DNA from: Spartinivicinus marinus
Lineage (GTDB): Bacteria; Pseudomonadota; Gammaproteobacteria; Pseudomonadales; Zooshikellaceae
Reading direction: 5' to 3'
Length of the DNA: 64,000 bases
Assembly: GCF_026309355.1 (NCBI RefSeq)
Contig: NZ_JAPJZK010000001.1
Span: forward strand, 558,001 to 622,000
Under the pieces are notes generated by a model that was not told the DNA's origin, made no database searches, and worked only from the letters and a program-made list of their open reading frames with translations. This document shows positions 24,467 to 32,146 of this stretch, piece by piece; positions within the stretch are counted from its first letter, which is position 1; each line of letters starts with the position of its first letter. A program made the translations under genes and the position numbers.

Positions 24467-25188
24467 TATTGAGCTCCTCTGTTTAACATTCCTTTGATGG
24501 CCGCCATTGCATCTGTCTTATTGTTTAAATGGCTTAAACCTGCTTGTTGAATTGATTGTTGTTGCTGTTGGTCGTGGTAAGCCTTATTGCGTTCAGCGAT
24601 GGTTTGTTGTACTTGGCCAGGTAAGGCTTTGGGTATATCGCTGATGGGCTCACCCTTCAGTATTTTTTTAGTGATAATGTCGTAGTTTCTGGTGAATACC
24701 GGCAGTATGTGTTTTTCTGCCATTGACTTTAACTCAAAGAAACCGGTTTGCTTTGCTGCTTCGTATACGGCTTGGTGTGACCATTTGGCTTTTAATGGTT
24801 CGTGGCTGTGGCGGCAAGCTTCACGGTAGGCAACTTCAGCCTCGGGTAATCCCAGTTCTTCAAGCTTAGGTTGGCAGAATTTAATAAAATCACCGATGGT
24901 GGGTACAAACGCCTTGCCTTGCTTGCGCACGTTTTTCAGACCGTAATGTATTTGAAAATCGGTGCTGATGCCGTTTTCAATAAACCCGGTTAACCATTCT
25001 TGCTTTGCCAGGTTAAGCGATTCGTTATCAGGGTATGTGTGTTTCCAGGCTGTACAGCAGCCTTTGAGTTTTTGAAAAACATAGTTAATTAACTTGATCG
25101 CTATTTGTTTATCTTCCGCTGTGAATTTAGGTTGAGCAGGTGTCTGACCAGGCTGAAAGCGTTGTGTTATTTCGTTGATGCGTTTCAT
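24466..25188 (-). CDS. P: Replication protein P-like (helicase loader)
   Basis: This 240-residue protein resembles lambda replication protein P. It has the conserved FVPTIGDFIKFCQPKLEELG segment near residue 115 and an upstream WLTGFIENGI block. P-type proteins load the host DnaB helicase onto the O-marked origin. It follows the O-like gene with a four-base overlap. The Q-rich stretch near residue 205 is a flexible linker. Confidence 0.82.
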   Translation of the reverse strand: MKRINEITQRFQPGQTPAQPKFTAEDKQIAIKLINYVFQKLKGCCTAWKHTYPDNESLNLAKQEWLTGFIENGISTDFQIHYGLKNVRKQGKAFVPTIGDFIKFCQPKLEELGLPEAEVAYREACRHSHEPLKAKWSHQAVYEAAKQTGFFELKSMAEKHILPVFTRNYDIITKKILKGEPISDIPKALPGQVQQTIAERNKAYHDQQQQQSIQQAGLSHLNNKTDAMAAIKGMLNRGAQ

Positions 25189-26087
25189 TTAAATATCTCC
25201 ATATCATCAGCCCAGCTCTCATCATCAAGGTCGACTGGTTTCTTAGGCGCGTTGTTGACAAGGGTTTTGGTTTCTTGCTTGATGTTTTGTACTTGCTGCT
25301 CGGTTTTTTGATCCAAAGCTTGGTTAAGCTCTTGCTGCCTTTGGTGACGAGGCCATTGGTCTATCAGGTGTTGTATAAAACGGGCTGTCCAAGCTGGATG
25401 TAAATCACCACGGCTAATCCAGTAGAGTTTAAATTCATCGAATTTTAAGTTAGCAAAGTCAGGGTTAATGCCTGCCCGAATTAAACTGGCTTTCACTCGC
25501 TTCCAGTCAGGTTCCCAGTTTTCAGTCATGGGGTTACCTTGGGGTTTTATTCGAGTTTCGTATTTTTTTTGAAAAACATCAGGCTCTGAATTTTTGACCT
25601 CGCGCGTGTTTGTTGTAGTTGTATATGATGATTCTAATGATGGTTTGGGGGTCACAGGTGAACCCCTCCCCAGGTCACTAGTGCACCCCTCCCGGTTCAC
25701 TGGTGAACCCCCTATATTTTCAGGTAGTTCATTTTGAACTCCCCCATTACTTGAGGGCGGGTCATTTTGATCCCCCTCATTTTCTTCGGCTTCAGAGGAG
25801 TTATCTAAATTAATTTGGCAGCCCACATGTAAATAAAAATGATTGGATGTGGTTGCACCACTGGCTGAAGCTCGCTCAAATTTTGTTAATAAATCTAATT
25901 CTGCTAAAGACTTGATATGTCGTTTGACTGTTGAGCGAGATAATGATGTTTTTTCGGCTATTGTATCCATTGATGGCCAGCAGTAACCTTGGTCGTTAGC
26001 ATTATCTGCTAACGCCAATAACACTATTTTTTTATTGGGTTCGAGTTTTGAGAGGGAAAACGCCCAAGCTATCGCTTGCACACTCAT
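25185..26087 (-). CDS. O: Replication initiator O-like, HTH plus DnaT-like domain
   Basis: This is a 300-residue protein. Residues ~1-90 form a winged helix (SLSRSTVKRHIKSLAELDLL). A low-complexity acidic linker follows, and a C-terminal domain near residues 175-240 (MTENWEPDWKRVKASLIRAG, ARFIQHLIDQWPRH) resembles the DnaT DNA-binding domain. It likely binds the phage origin and recruits the P-like loader encoded immediately downstream. The origin may lie in the gene linker as in lambda, but no iteron array was verified. Confidence 0.8.
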   Translation of the reverse strand: MSVQAIAWAFSLSKLEPNKKIVLLALADNANDQGYCWPSMDTIAEKTSLSRSTVKRHIKSLAELDLLTKFERASASGATTSNHFYLHVGCQINLDNSSEAEENEGDQNDPPSSNGGVQNELPENIGGSPVNREGCTSDLGRGSPVTPKPSLESSYTTTTNTREVKNSEPDVFQKKYETRIKPQGNPMTENWEPDWKRVKASLIRAGINPDFANLKFDEFKLYWISRGDLHPAWTARFIQHLIDQWPRHQRQQELNQALDQKTEQQVQNIKQETKTLVNNAPKKPVDLDDESWADDMEIFK

Positions 26088-26166
26088 AAATAACCCTCCC
26101 GAAACACTGTGTAAACGTTGATTTTTTCGGCAGTTTTCTGCATAATATTTACATCCTTTGGTTGTT

Positions 26167-26206
26167 AAAAAAACTGCTTCTCTTGGTCGGGTAAAGCAGT
26201 TTTTTT
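26167..26206. terminator. Bidirectional rho-independent terminator ahead of replication genes
   Basis: A perfect 13-bp inverted repeat (AAAAAAACTGCTT / AAGCAGTTTTTTT, loop 14 nt) lies between the gene at 26218-26538 and the O-like gene. With T-runs on both strands it can act in both directions. It stands in the early leftward transcript like lambda tR1, so read-through would need antitermination or leaky termination. Confidence 0.8.
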
Positions 26207-26217
26207 ATGCCTAAAAT

Positions 26218-26538
26218 TTAGTCCTTAACTACAAATAAGATTTTCTTTAGCTGTTCTATCTCTTCTTTTGAATACTTGTATTTTTCAAAAGTCCTTTTGA
26301 TCTGGCTCAGTGCGTTGTGAGCATCGATTAGTGCTGCCACATCTGAGTTTGAGCTAACTAACTCAATAGGTTCGTAACTGTAATAATAATGGCGGTAAGT
26401 ATTACCTTCTAAATCAGTAAAGAACTCACCCTGTCTCATTATGTTCTGCTCAATTTTTGACGCTCGATCAAATAATACATTTGCTAATTCATGATCAGAT
26501 ATATGACCAATTATTTTTGTAGTAAAAGTAACTTCCAT
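26218..26538 (-). CDS. Hypothetical early protein
   Basis: This 106-residue protein starts MEVTFTTKIIGHISDHELAN and ends in a helical tail (YSKEEIEQLKKILFVVKD). I recognise no family. It is the first substantial gene of the leftward early transcript, upstream of the 26167-26206 terminator, in the position of cro/cII in lambdoid phages, but it has no evident HTH. Confidence 0.6.
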   Translation of the reverse strand: MEVTFTTKIIGHISDHELANVLFDRASKIEQNIMRQGEFFTDLEGNTYRHYYYSYEPIELVSSNSDVAALIDAHNALSQIKRTFEKYKYSKEEIEQLKKILFVVKD

Positions 26539-26667
26539 TTATTCTTACTCTCCAATTTTAAAGCGTAAAAATACCCTGCCAGCAAAATACAATTAATTGC
26601 TAGCTACTAAATTAGGATTTAATAAATTTTATTGAGCTTTAAGCCCAGTTAATTAATTACGGCTAAA

Positions 26668-26724
26668 TTACCCAGATTGAGATTTTGGATAGATACACTG
26701 TGGATTCATTTTCACTACTTCCAT
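26668..26724 (-). CDS. Possible 18-codon leader ORF with strong ribosome site
   Basis: The minus strand reads ATG...TAA for an 18-residue peptide (MEVVKMNPQCIYPKSQSG). AAGGAG lies seven bases upstream, the best ribosome site in this region. It begins just downstream of the leftward promoter. It could be a leader peptide or regulatory upstream ORF; translation is unproven. Confidence 0.4.
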   Translation of the reverse strand: MEVVKMNPQCIYPKSQSG

Positions 26725-26745
26725 ATCAGCTCTCCTTTTGGATAC

Positions 26746-26775
26746 TGTATAAGTAGCCAGTTCAGTTAGTTTCAA
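26746..26775 (-). promoter_or_regulatory. Leftward early promoter
   Basis: The minus strand shows TTGAAA (26770-26775) and TATACA (26746-26751) separated by 18 nt, followed 20-30 bases later by a strong ribosome site. It would drive the early leftward operon. Its -35 shares a base with the rightward promoter at 26775-26803, so the two should compete. Confidence 0.55.
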
Positions 26776-26803
26776 TGACAGCTAAACAGAAACTCGGTAT
26801 AGT
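26775..26803 (+). promoter_or_regulatory. Rightward promoter of the immunity region
   Basis: The plus strand shows ATGACA (26775-26780), a 17-nt spacer and TATAGT (26798-26803), each one mismatch from consensus. It points into the putative small RNA that ends at the 26935-26969 terminator. Confidence 0.6.
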
Positions 26804-26809
26804 TTTTAC

Positions 26810-26969
26810 ACAACATGAGCGCTATTACTTAGAGAGCCGGGTGTTTCCGTCTCCTTTAACACTCAAACCCGTACTTTAGGCGTAAGGGTGCCTCTCAAGC
26901 ACTAGTGTTAGTGTTGATAAGGGTTTATTATGATGCCGGACCTCTCTACTAAGGGAGTCCGGCTTTTTT
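26810..26969 (+). ncRNA. Candidate immunity-region small RNA (~160 nt)
   Basis: A near-consensus promoter (26775-26803) and a strong terminator (26935-26969) bracket about 160 nt with no open frame longer than a few codons. The interval is unusually rich in short inverted repeats (for example AACACT ... AGTGTT). Its place between divergent early promoters and the repressor gene recalls regulatory RNAs of other temperate phages. The 5-prime end is inferred. Confidence 0.5.
26935..26969 (+). terminator. Rho-independent terminator upstream of repressor gene
   Basis: The stem GCCGGAC/GTCCGGC encloses a 15-nt loop and is followed by six T. It ends rightward transcription about 65 bp before the XRE gene, so that gene needs its own promoter or read-through. 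Confidence 0.85.
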
Positions 26970-27032
26970 GTTATTAAAGCAATCCTATATCTAAACTTTT
27001 GTTAGATCAAGCTTAGTTGAGAACTAAATTTT

Positions 27033-27446
27033 ATGGCAGAACTTTGGCAAAAACTAAGAGCACGCAGAAGAGAGTTAGACTTAACACAGCGTGAAGTAGC
27101 CAGTTTCTGCGGAGTTAGCCATGGAGCAGTAGCTCAATGGGAAGCAAAAAATCCTGAAACAAGAGTAGTACCCCGCAAGAAAGTACTAAAAAAACTTAGT
27201 GAAGTTTTAGAAGTAGACACTGACTGGTTTCTTGATGATTCAATTAGTCTGACTAACTATGAAGAGCGTATTAGTTATGTTGAAGAGGACGACTATATTG
27301 ATTCAAAAACTAAAGCCGAAACCTATCAAACAAAAATGCAAGTGCTAATGGACCTAAATAGCCTACTTGTTCGTGACAAACTTACAGATGAAGATGTACA
27401 AATTTTACGTACAGTAGTAGATATAGCAACCAATAGAAAGCCATAA
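27033..27446 (+). CDS. XRE-family repressor (CI/Cro-type HTH)
   Basis: This 137-residue protein has an XRE helix-turn-helix at residues ~8-60 (LRARRRELDLTQREVASFCG, VSHGAVAQWEAKNPETRVVP). The C-terminal acidic/helical region lacks the LexA-like S24 protease domain. It is probably the lysogeny repressor, acting at the divergent promoters around 26746-26803. Without an S24 domain, induction would rely on another route, such as an antirepressor (17200-17949). The ribosome site is weak. Confidence 0.82.
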   Translation: MAELWQKLRARRRELDLTQREVASFCGVSHGAVAQWEAKNPETRVVPRKKVLKKLSEVLEVDTDWFLDDSISLTNYEERISYVEEDDYIDSKTKAETYQTKMQVLMDLNSLLVRDKLTDEDVQILRTVVDIATNRKP

Positions 27447-27622
27447 GCTCACCCCCCTACCTCTTCTTCTCTCTCCAGCACTCACCCGGAAAGCCTCATT
27501 TCAATTCAAAAAAACTATTAACTACCATCAATCAATCACAAAATTCAATTTAAAGCTTAAGCAAAACTAAAATATGCTTATTTTAAATTAAATATATTTT
27601 AGAGCTAAGGACGGCTGAGATA

Positions 27623-28057
27623 ATGATTACTATTGATGGACACTGGCAAGCGCATTTAGACAATCCACACCTTGCACCGCGTGAAACCAAATATTGCTTA
27701 GGCTTATTGTCTGGCAAGACGGACAAAGTTATAGCCCGCGAACAAGGTGTAGAGCCTGGCACCGTTAGCAACAGAATAAAAAACGTACATTACAAGCTTA
27801 AAACTGCTAATCGAGCGCACCTGGTAGCCGAGTTAATACGGCTAAAAATCGTCACACTTAATGCTTCACCGATGGTGATGATGTTATTGGCTGTATTTGT
27901 TGTGAATAGCGTGCCTTTGGTAGTGAATGATAACCCTGATAAACCCAGACAAGTCCGCATAGTACAACGGACTGGAAGACGACCAGAGTATTTGCCGTTA
28001 GACAATAATATAAAAGGAGACGAGCTATGTTTAAAAACGCAACTGTATATCGCCTAA
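27623..28057 (+). CDS. LuxR-type HTH protein with C-terminal membrane segment
   Basis: This 144-residue protein begins directly with a GerE-type HTH (LAPRETKYCLGLLSGKTDKV, REQGVEPGTVSNRIKNVHYKL). It has no autoinducer or receiver domain. A hydrophobic stretch (PMVMMLLAVFVVNSVPLVV) near residues 92-110 could span the membrane, followed by a basic tail. It overlaps the start of rdgC by 31 bp in another frame. It may regulate the rightward recombination/integration operon; target and ligand are unknown. Confidence 0.68.
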   Translation: MITIDGHWQAHLDNPHLAPRETKYCLGLLSGKTDKVIAREQGVEPGTVSNRIKNVHYKLKTANRAHLVAELIRLKIVTLNASPMVMMLLAVFVVNSVPLVVNDNPDKPRQVRIVQRTGRRPEYLPLDNNIKGDELCLKTQLYIA

Positions 28058-28923
28058 AAACTAATGCTGATTATATTGTAGAGCAGTTAATTGGTGGTTT
28101 GCGTGATGCTGAGTTTAAACCTTGCGGTAAACTGCAAGAGTTTAGTTTAGGGTTTGTGGCTATTGATGGGGATAGTTTAGTTATTCCTGGTGATCGCTTT
28201 GCTTTATTTCGTGTTCGACATGATGAAAAGAAAATACCGGCTTCAACGATTAGTCAACTGGTATATGAAGCTAAAGAAGAATTTGAAGCACAACAAGACA
28301 AGACGCCTTCCAAAAAAGAGATTTTCCAGATTAAAGAGCGGATTAGATCGGAATTAATGCCACAGGCATTTTCGACAACTACCTACACTGACGTATATGT
28401 TGATGCTGAAAATAATTGGCTGGTTATTGATAGTGTTAAGCCGTCACATTGTGAATCAATTATTGGGCTTTTAAGAGAGGTTATTGGCCTTAGTTCATCG
28501 CTGATTACTGTTAAACACCCATTAAGTGATGTAATGAAAACTTGGTTATTTGAAGGTCATAGCACAGATACCTCTTATGAAACGTGTAACTACTGTGTAT
28601 TAAAAGATGAGTTTGGCTCGATTACTTGTCGTAAACAAGATTTGTATGACGCCGATATTATCAAGCTCAGTGAAGATAGAGTTGTAAAGGAAATATCTCT
28701 GTATAACGAAAACTATAGCTTTGTGCTGGATAATCAGTTGAGAGTAAAGAAGATTCAACATAAGGATCAGTTTATTACAGAGCATACACCTGCTGAAATC
28801 AATGACCAAACACATCAGATAATTGTTGACACTTATATTATTCGACAAACAATCAGTGAAATAGTTAATCATGCAATAACAGCATGTGGCGGGATCGAAA
28901 ACAATTCAAAGGTGGCAGCATAA
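28027..28923 (+). CDS. rdgC: Recombination-associated protein RdgC
   Basis: This 298-residue protein matches the RdgC family over its full length (starts MFKNATVYRLKTNAD; has GFVAIDGDSLVIPGD, YTDVYVDAENNWLVIDS and HPLSDVMKTWLFEG). RdgC forms DNA-encircling dimers and limits RecA filament loading. AAAGGAGA lies just before the ATG. In the phage it may protect replicating or integrating DNA from RecA. The gene is slightly overlapped by the upstream LuxR-type gene. Confidence 0.9.
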   Translation: MFKNATVYRLKTNADYIVEQLIGGLRDAEFKPCGKLQEFSLGFVAIDGDSLVIPGDRFALFRVRHDEKKIPASTISQLVYEAKEEFEAQQDKTPSKKEIFQIKERIRSELMPQAFSTTTYTDVYVDAENNWLVIDSVKPSHCESIIGLLREVIGLSSSLITVKHPLSDVMKTWLFEGHSTDTSYETCNYCVLKDEFGSITCRKQDLYDADIIKLSEDRVVKEISLYNENYSFVLDNQLRVKKIQHKDQFITEHTPAEINDQTHQIIVDTYIIRQTISEIVNHAITACGGIENNSKVAA

Positions 28924-28928
28924 AATCT

Positions 28929-29129
28929 ATGGTTACCCGATTATCTCAGAATGAAATAATTCATAGTCAGCAACTAAGGAGAAGAAAAACAGAAGCCGAT
29001 TTGATGTGGGATAAAATAACAGAGGAGTATCAAGCTAAATTAGCAGTCCATGATAGTTTACGTTGTCGTATGAGGTACTTGCTTGATAAAACCTTGCATA
29101 AGTTATTTGTAGAACCAGCAACTTTTTAA
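28929..29129 (+). CDS. Hypothetical small basic protein
   Basis: This is a 66-residue, basic helical protein (RRRKTEADLMWDKITEEYQA). The ATG at 28929 avoids the overlap into rdgC. No family is recognised. It lies in the rightward operon between rdgC and the next unknown gene. Confidence 0.55.
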   Translation: MVTRLSQNEIIHSQQLRRRKTEADLMWDKITEEYQAKLAVHDSLRCRMRYLLDKTLHKLFVEPATF

Positions 29130-29202
29130 GCTAATTAATAAATATTATCTAATGCTCAATTTTGAGCCACGGCATCTTATTGTCTTAAAAAAGGATTTAG
29201 CT

Positions 29203-29721
29203 ATGAAAGTTGAACAAAGCAAAGTGACCAAAATTAAATTAACAGATTTAGAGCGACTTGATCCTATTACAGTGTTTCTAGAAGACTTTGAGCTAGGCAA
29301 AGGCAAGATAACTATAGAGTGTTATGGGAAATCTTGGTCATCATACTGGCCTGGTATGGGAGGAACAATTGCCGAATTTTTTATACGATGCGATGAAGAC
29401 TACTTAATTAGCAACTTATCAGGAGAACGATCAACAAAAGTAGCAGAGGGAGAAGATTTACAAGCTGATGCAAAACAACGTGTTATTAAAATGCGAAGAA
29501 ATAAAGAAATAAGCAGTCGCGAAGCTAAAGAACTATTCGAAGACATTGAACGATTGGATATGTATCAGGAAAACTATGGGCTAATAAGTCAATTATATGG
29601 AGATGATGACTGGATATACAATTTACCTGAAGTTCCCAACCCTGATTATCAATATTTATGCAGAATAATTAAATCTGTTCAAGCAGGGCTAAAAGAAATA
29701 AGAACAGCAAAAGCCGCCTAA
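29203..29721 (+). CDS. Hypothetical phage protein
   Basis: This is a 172-residue protein starting MKVEQSKVTKIKLTDLERLD. AAAAGGAT seven bases upstream makes the ATG at 29203 better than the one at 29152. The IECYGKSWSSYWPGMGG segment resembles a protein found near recombination genes of lambda-like phages, but I cannot name it. The C-terminal part is helical and acidic. Confidence 0.6.
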   Translation: MKVEQSKVTKIKLTDLERLDPITVFLEDFELGKGKITIECYGKSWSSYWPGMGGTIAEFFIRCDEDYLISNLSGERSTKVAEGEDLQADAKQRVIKMRRNKEISSREAKELFEDIERLDMYQENYGLISQLYGDDDWIYNLPEVPNPDYQYLCRIIKSVQAGLKEIRTAKAA

Positions 29722-29752
29722 TACATGTAGTCAATATGTAAGGAGTGAACTT

Positions 29753-29989
29753 ATGAGTATTATTCAACAACTAGCAATGAAAGCTAAGCAGAAAGCCGAT
29801 AAGAAAAGTGAAGTAAATAGAGTTGAATATTCTTTAGCAAAGCAAGTACCTGATATGAAACAAGGTTTTTCCATTCAAACGAACTACGGCTCTATACAGG
29901 TTGATAGTAGCGAAGCAAGCGAGGTGGTTGCTGTTGTTGAAGTGATTTTACAGAATCGATTAGCAAGATTGAAAGCTGAAAATAAATAA
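29753..29989 (+). CDS. Hypothetical phage protein
   Basis: This 78-residue protein has a lysine-rich helical start (MSIIQQLAMKAKQKADKKSE) and a beta-like middle (GFSIQTNYGSIQVDSSE). AAGGAG lies ahead of the ATG. Function unknown; it belongs to the rightward operon. Confidence 0.6.
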   Translation: MSIIQQLAMKAKQKADKKSEVNRVEYSLAKQVPDMKQGFSIQTNYGSIQVDSSEASEVVAVVEVILQNRLARLKAENK

Positions 29990-30002
29990 TAGGGCAATTC
30001 TC

Positions 30003-30179
30003 ATGATAGGTTTGCAGCCATGGAAGCCAAGAGCCAGGGTATTCAAACATCACCCTAAAGATGCCGATGAAATTGATGTAGCGATTGTTGAGTTTGTACT
30101 CGATCAATCGGCAGGTATAGCCAACCAGGTAATTGTTAATATGATGGAATATGACTCAAATGGAGCCAATAAACGATAG
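30003..30179 (+). CDS. Hypothetical small phage protein
   Basis: This is a 58-residue protein starting MIGLQPWKPRARVFKHHPKD, with an acidic middle (ADEIDVAIVEFVLDQSAGIA). Its end overlaps the start of the next gene. Its ribosome site is weak. No family recognised. Confidence 0.5.
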   Translation: MIGLQPWKPRARVFKHHPKDADEIDVAIVEFVLDQSAGIANQVIVNMMEYDSNGANKR

Positions 30180-30399
30180 TTTCAATATTGAGTTGCTAAA
30201 TTCAAATACTCAAAAGCTAGTTAAACAAATATATAAATTTATTGATTATTTTGAAACTGGCAAGGGTGAGCCACCTGCTTATATAAGGATAAGCGAGAAG
30301 CAATACCAATGCTTAAAAGCTGGATTTAATGCTAGTAATCAATCCCTGCCTGGCCAGTTTAAAGGTGTACTGTATTTAATTCATATAGAGGTAAGGTAA
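30151..30399 (+). CDS. Hypothetical small phage protein
   Basis: This is an 82-residue protein (or 79 if it starts at the ATG at 30160, MEPINDSFNIELLN). It has a helical N-terminus and EPPAYIRISEKQYQCLKAGF. Its stop overlaps the start of the CsrA-like gene by one base (TAATG), so the two are probably translationally coupled. Function unknown. Confidence 0.55.
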   Translation: MTQMEPINDSFNIELLNSNTQKLVKQIYKFIDYFETGKGEPPAYIRISEKQYQCLKAGFNASNQSLPGQFKGVLYLIHIEVR

Positions 30400-30728
30400 T
30401 GTTGACTGTAACGCGTCGAGTTGGTGAGTCGCTAAAGATTGGTGATTATCGACTGATACTGCGAGCGAGGACAGTGGGTGGTGTTACGCTCACCACTATT
30501 CACCGCGGGCATCTTAGTATCAAAGAGGTTGAGTTTGGACACCCCTTTAAGCTTGATCATGAAATAACTGTTTACTCCTACCCTAGCAATAGGGAGAGTT
30601 TATCTAAGTCAATGGGGCAGGCAAAGCTAAGTGTTAGTGCACCTAAACATGTAATTATACTTCGCGATGAAACAGAAACAGACTTTAAAAGGAGTAATAA
30701 TCAAACTTATTTTGGCGTAGTGACTTGA
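30399..30728 (+). CDS. CsrA/RsmA-like RNA-binding protein with internal insertion
   Basis: This is a 109-residue protein; ordinary CsrA is about 60. Residues 1-16 (MLTVTRRVGESLKIGD) match the CsrA N-terminus, and residues 76-91 (KLSVSAPKHVIILRDE) match the second half. R89 falls where CsrA R44 binds RNA, and the APK motif is kept. The offset is 45 residues, so either a 45-residue segment is inserted or the second half is partially duplicated (residues 17-46 also fit CsrA strands 2-5 loosely). It may regulate host or phage mRNAs through GGA sites. It is encoded just before xis/int. Confidence 0.7.
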   Translation: MLTVTRRVGESLKIGDYRLILRARTVGGVTLTTIHRGHLSIKEVEFGHPFKLDHEITVYSYPSNRESLSKSMGQAKLSVSAPKHVIILRDETETDFKRSNNQTYFGVVT

Positions 30729-30767
30729 GGTTTTTACAACAAACAACAAATATAAAGGTAGTTATTT

Positions 30768-30977
30768 ATGATAAAAAAACCTAATTTATTATCAATTAAA
30801 GATTGGATTGCAACCCGATTTATTTCAGGTGCGCCCTCTATTAGCACGGTAAACCGCTTGTGTCGTGAAGGTAAATTACCCGCCACTAAAATAGGCAACA
30901 CTTGGTACATTGAAGCAGATATTGAAAAGAGTATGACTGGTAATGAGCTGGTTGATAAAGTATTAAATGGTTTGTAA
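30768..30977 (+). CDS. xis: Excisionase-like winged-helix protein
   Basis: This 69-residue protein has the MerR/Xis-type fold: SISTVNRLCREGKLPATKIG followed by NTWYIEADI. It ends two bases before int, the usual xis-int arrangement, so it likely controls excision direction. Confidence 0.8.
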   Translation: MIKKPNLLSIKDWIATRFISGAPSISTVNRLCREGKLPATKIGNTWYIEADIEKSMTGNELVDKVLNGL

Positions 30978-30979
30978 TT

Positions 30980-32113
30980 ATGCCGCCACGCAAAAGAAGT
31001 AGGAAAAATCTAGGGCTAGAGCCTAACTTATATACCTATGGACCTAAAAATGACTACTTCCGGTACAAGCACCCCCTTACTGGAAAGTACCACCCCATGG
31101 GTAAGAATCGAGCCAAAGCACAAGCTGCGGCTCGTCAGTTGAATATTAGGCTTGATGGCCAGTGTATGCTGGTCGCTCATGTGATGGACTCCGATGCAGC
31201 TAATGTTGAGCTGTTAATTGATAGGTTTAAAAAAGAGTATTTACCTACTCGCAACCTTAAGCCTCGCAGCTTATTGAATTCAGAGTACCGATTAAATCGC
31301 ATTGCCAGGGATATTGGAAAGCTGCCATTGAAAGAGCTTACAGTGCCAACAGTTGCTGACTATCTAGACAATAGTTTTTCAGGTGACTCATACTGCCAAC
31401 ATCGATCAATTTTAATTCAAGTCTGTCGCTTTGGTATCACTAAAGGATTACTAACTATCAACCCCGCTGAAGTAACAATGAATAAAAAAGCTGAAAAAAT
31501 ACGGCAACGGATGACCATTGAGCAATACCACGCTATATACCAACTAGCAGACCCATGGTTGAAAAATGCTATGGATATTGGATTGATTACCCTTCAACGT
31601 GCAGGTGATGTTGTAAAAATGAAGTTTGAGGACATCAAAAACAACCGCCTCTTTGTTATACAACAGAAGACAGAAAAGCATGGTGAATCAGCCTACTTGG
31701 CCATCAACATTGGCGAAGAGCTAGGTGCAGTTATTAAACGAGCAAGAGAGAGTGGCATACGTAGCCCCTACATTGTTCACCGAAACCCTGACAGGCGCAG
31801 TAGCAGCCATCGACGTAATGACCACTGGACCGCTATCAAGCGGGATTATCTTAGCCGGGCATTCTCTGAAGTGCGAGATAAAACTAATTTATTTAAGGAG
31901 TTAAAAGCCAGAGAGCGCCCTACCTTTCACGAAATACGATCACTGGGTGGCTATCTTTATGAGCAAGCAGGTTATGATAAAGATGCAATTAGAAGACTGA
32001 TGGGCCATACCTCTGAGAAAATGACAGAGCATTACTTACAAGGACATGAAACACGGTGGACGTTGGCTGAAGCTGGATTAAATTTTGAATGGAAAAGCAA
32101 AGAGCCCCAGTAA
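30980..32113 (+). CDS. int: Tyrosine integrase (lambda-like)
   Basis: This is a 377-residue site-specific recombinase. An N-terminal arm-binding domain (YGPKNDYFRYKHPLTGKYHP) is followed by a core-binding domain. The catalytic residues can be placed: R207 (LQRAGD), H317 and R320 (FHEIRS), H343 (MGHTSEK) and Y352 (EHYLQ). It catalyses prophage integration and excision. The tRNA-Pro remnant at 34249-34293 is the likely att core, 2.1 kb downstream, with a metalloprotease cargo gene in between. Confidence 0.94.
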   Translation: MPPRKRSRKNLGLEPNLYTYGPKNDYFRYKHPLTGKYHPMGKNRAKAQAAARQLNIRLDGQCMLVAHVMDSDAANVELLIDRFKKEYLPTRNLKPRSLLNSEYRLNRIARDIGKLPLKELTVPTVADYLDNSFSGDSYCQHRSILIQVCRFGITKGLLTINPAEVTMNKKAEKIRQRMTIEQYHAIYQLADPWLKNAMDIGLITLQRAGDVVKMKFEDIKNNRLFVIQQKTEKHGESAYLAINIGEELGAVIKRARESGIRSPYIVHRNPDRRSSSHRRNDHWTAIKRDYLSRAFSEVRDKTNLFKELKARERPTFHEIRSLGGYLYEQAGYDKDAIRRLMGHTSEKMTEHYLQGHETRWTLAEAGLNFEWKSKEPQ

Positions 32114-32146
32114 AGGGGCTCATAGACTTGATAAACTAACGAAGTA

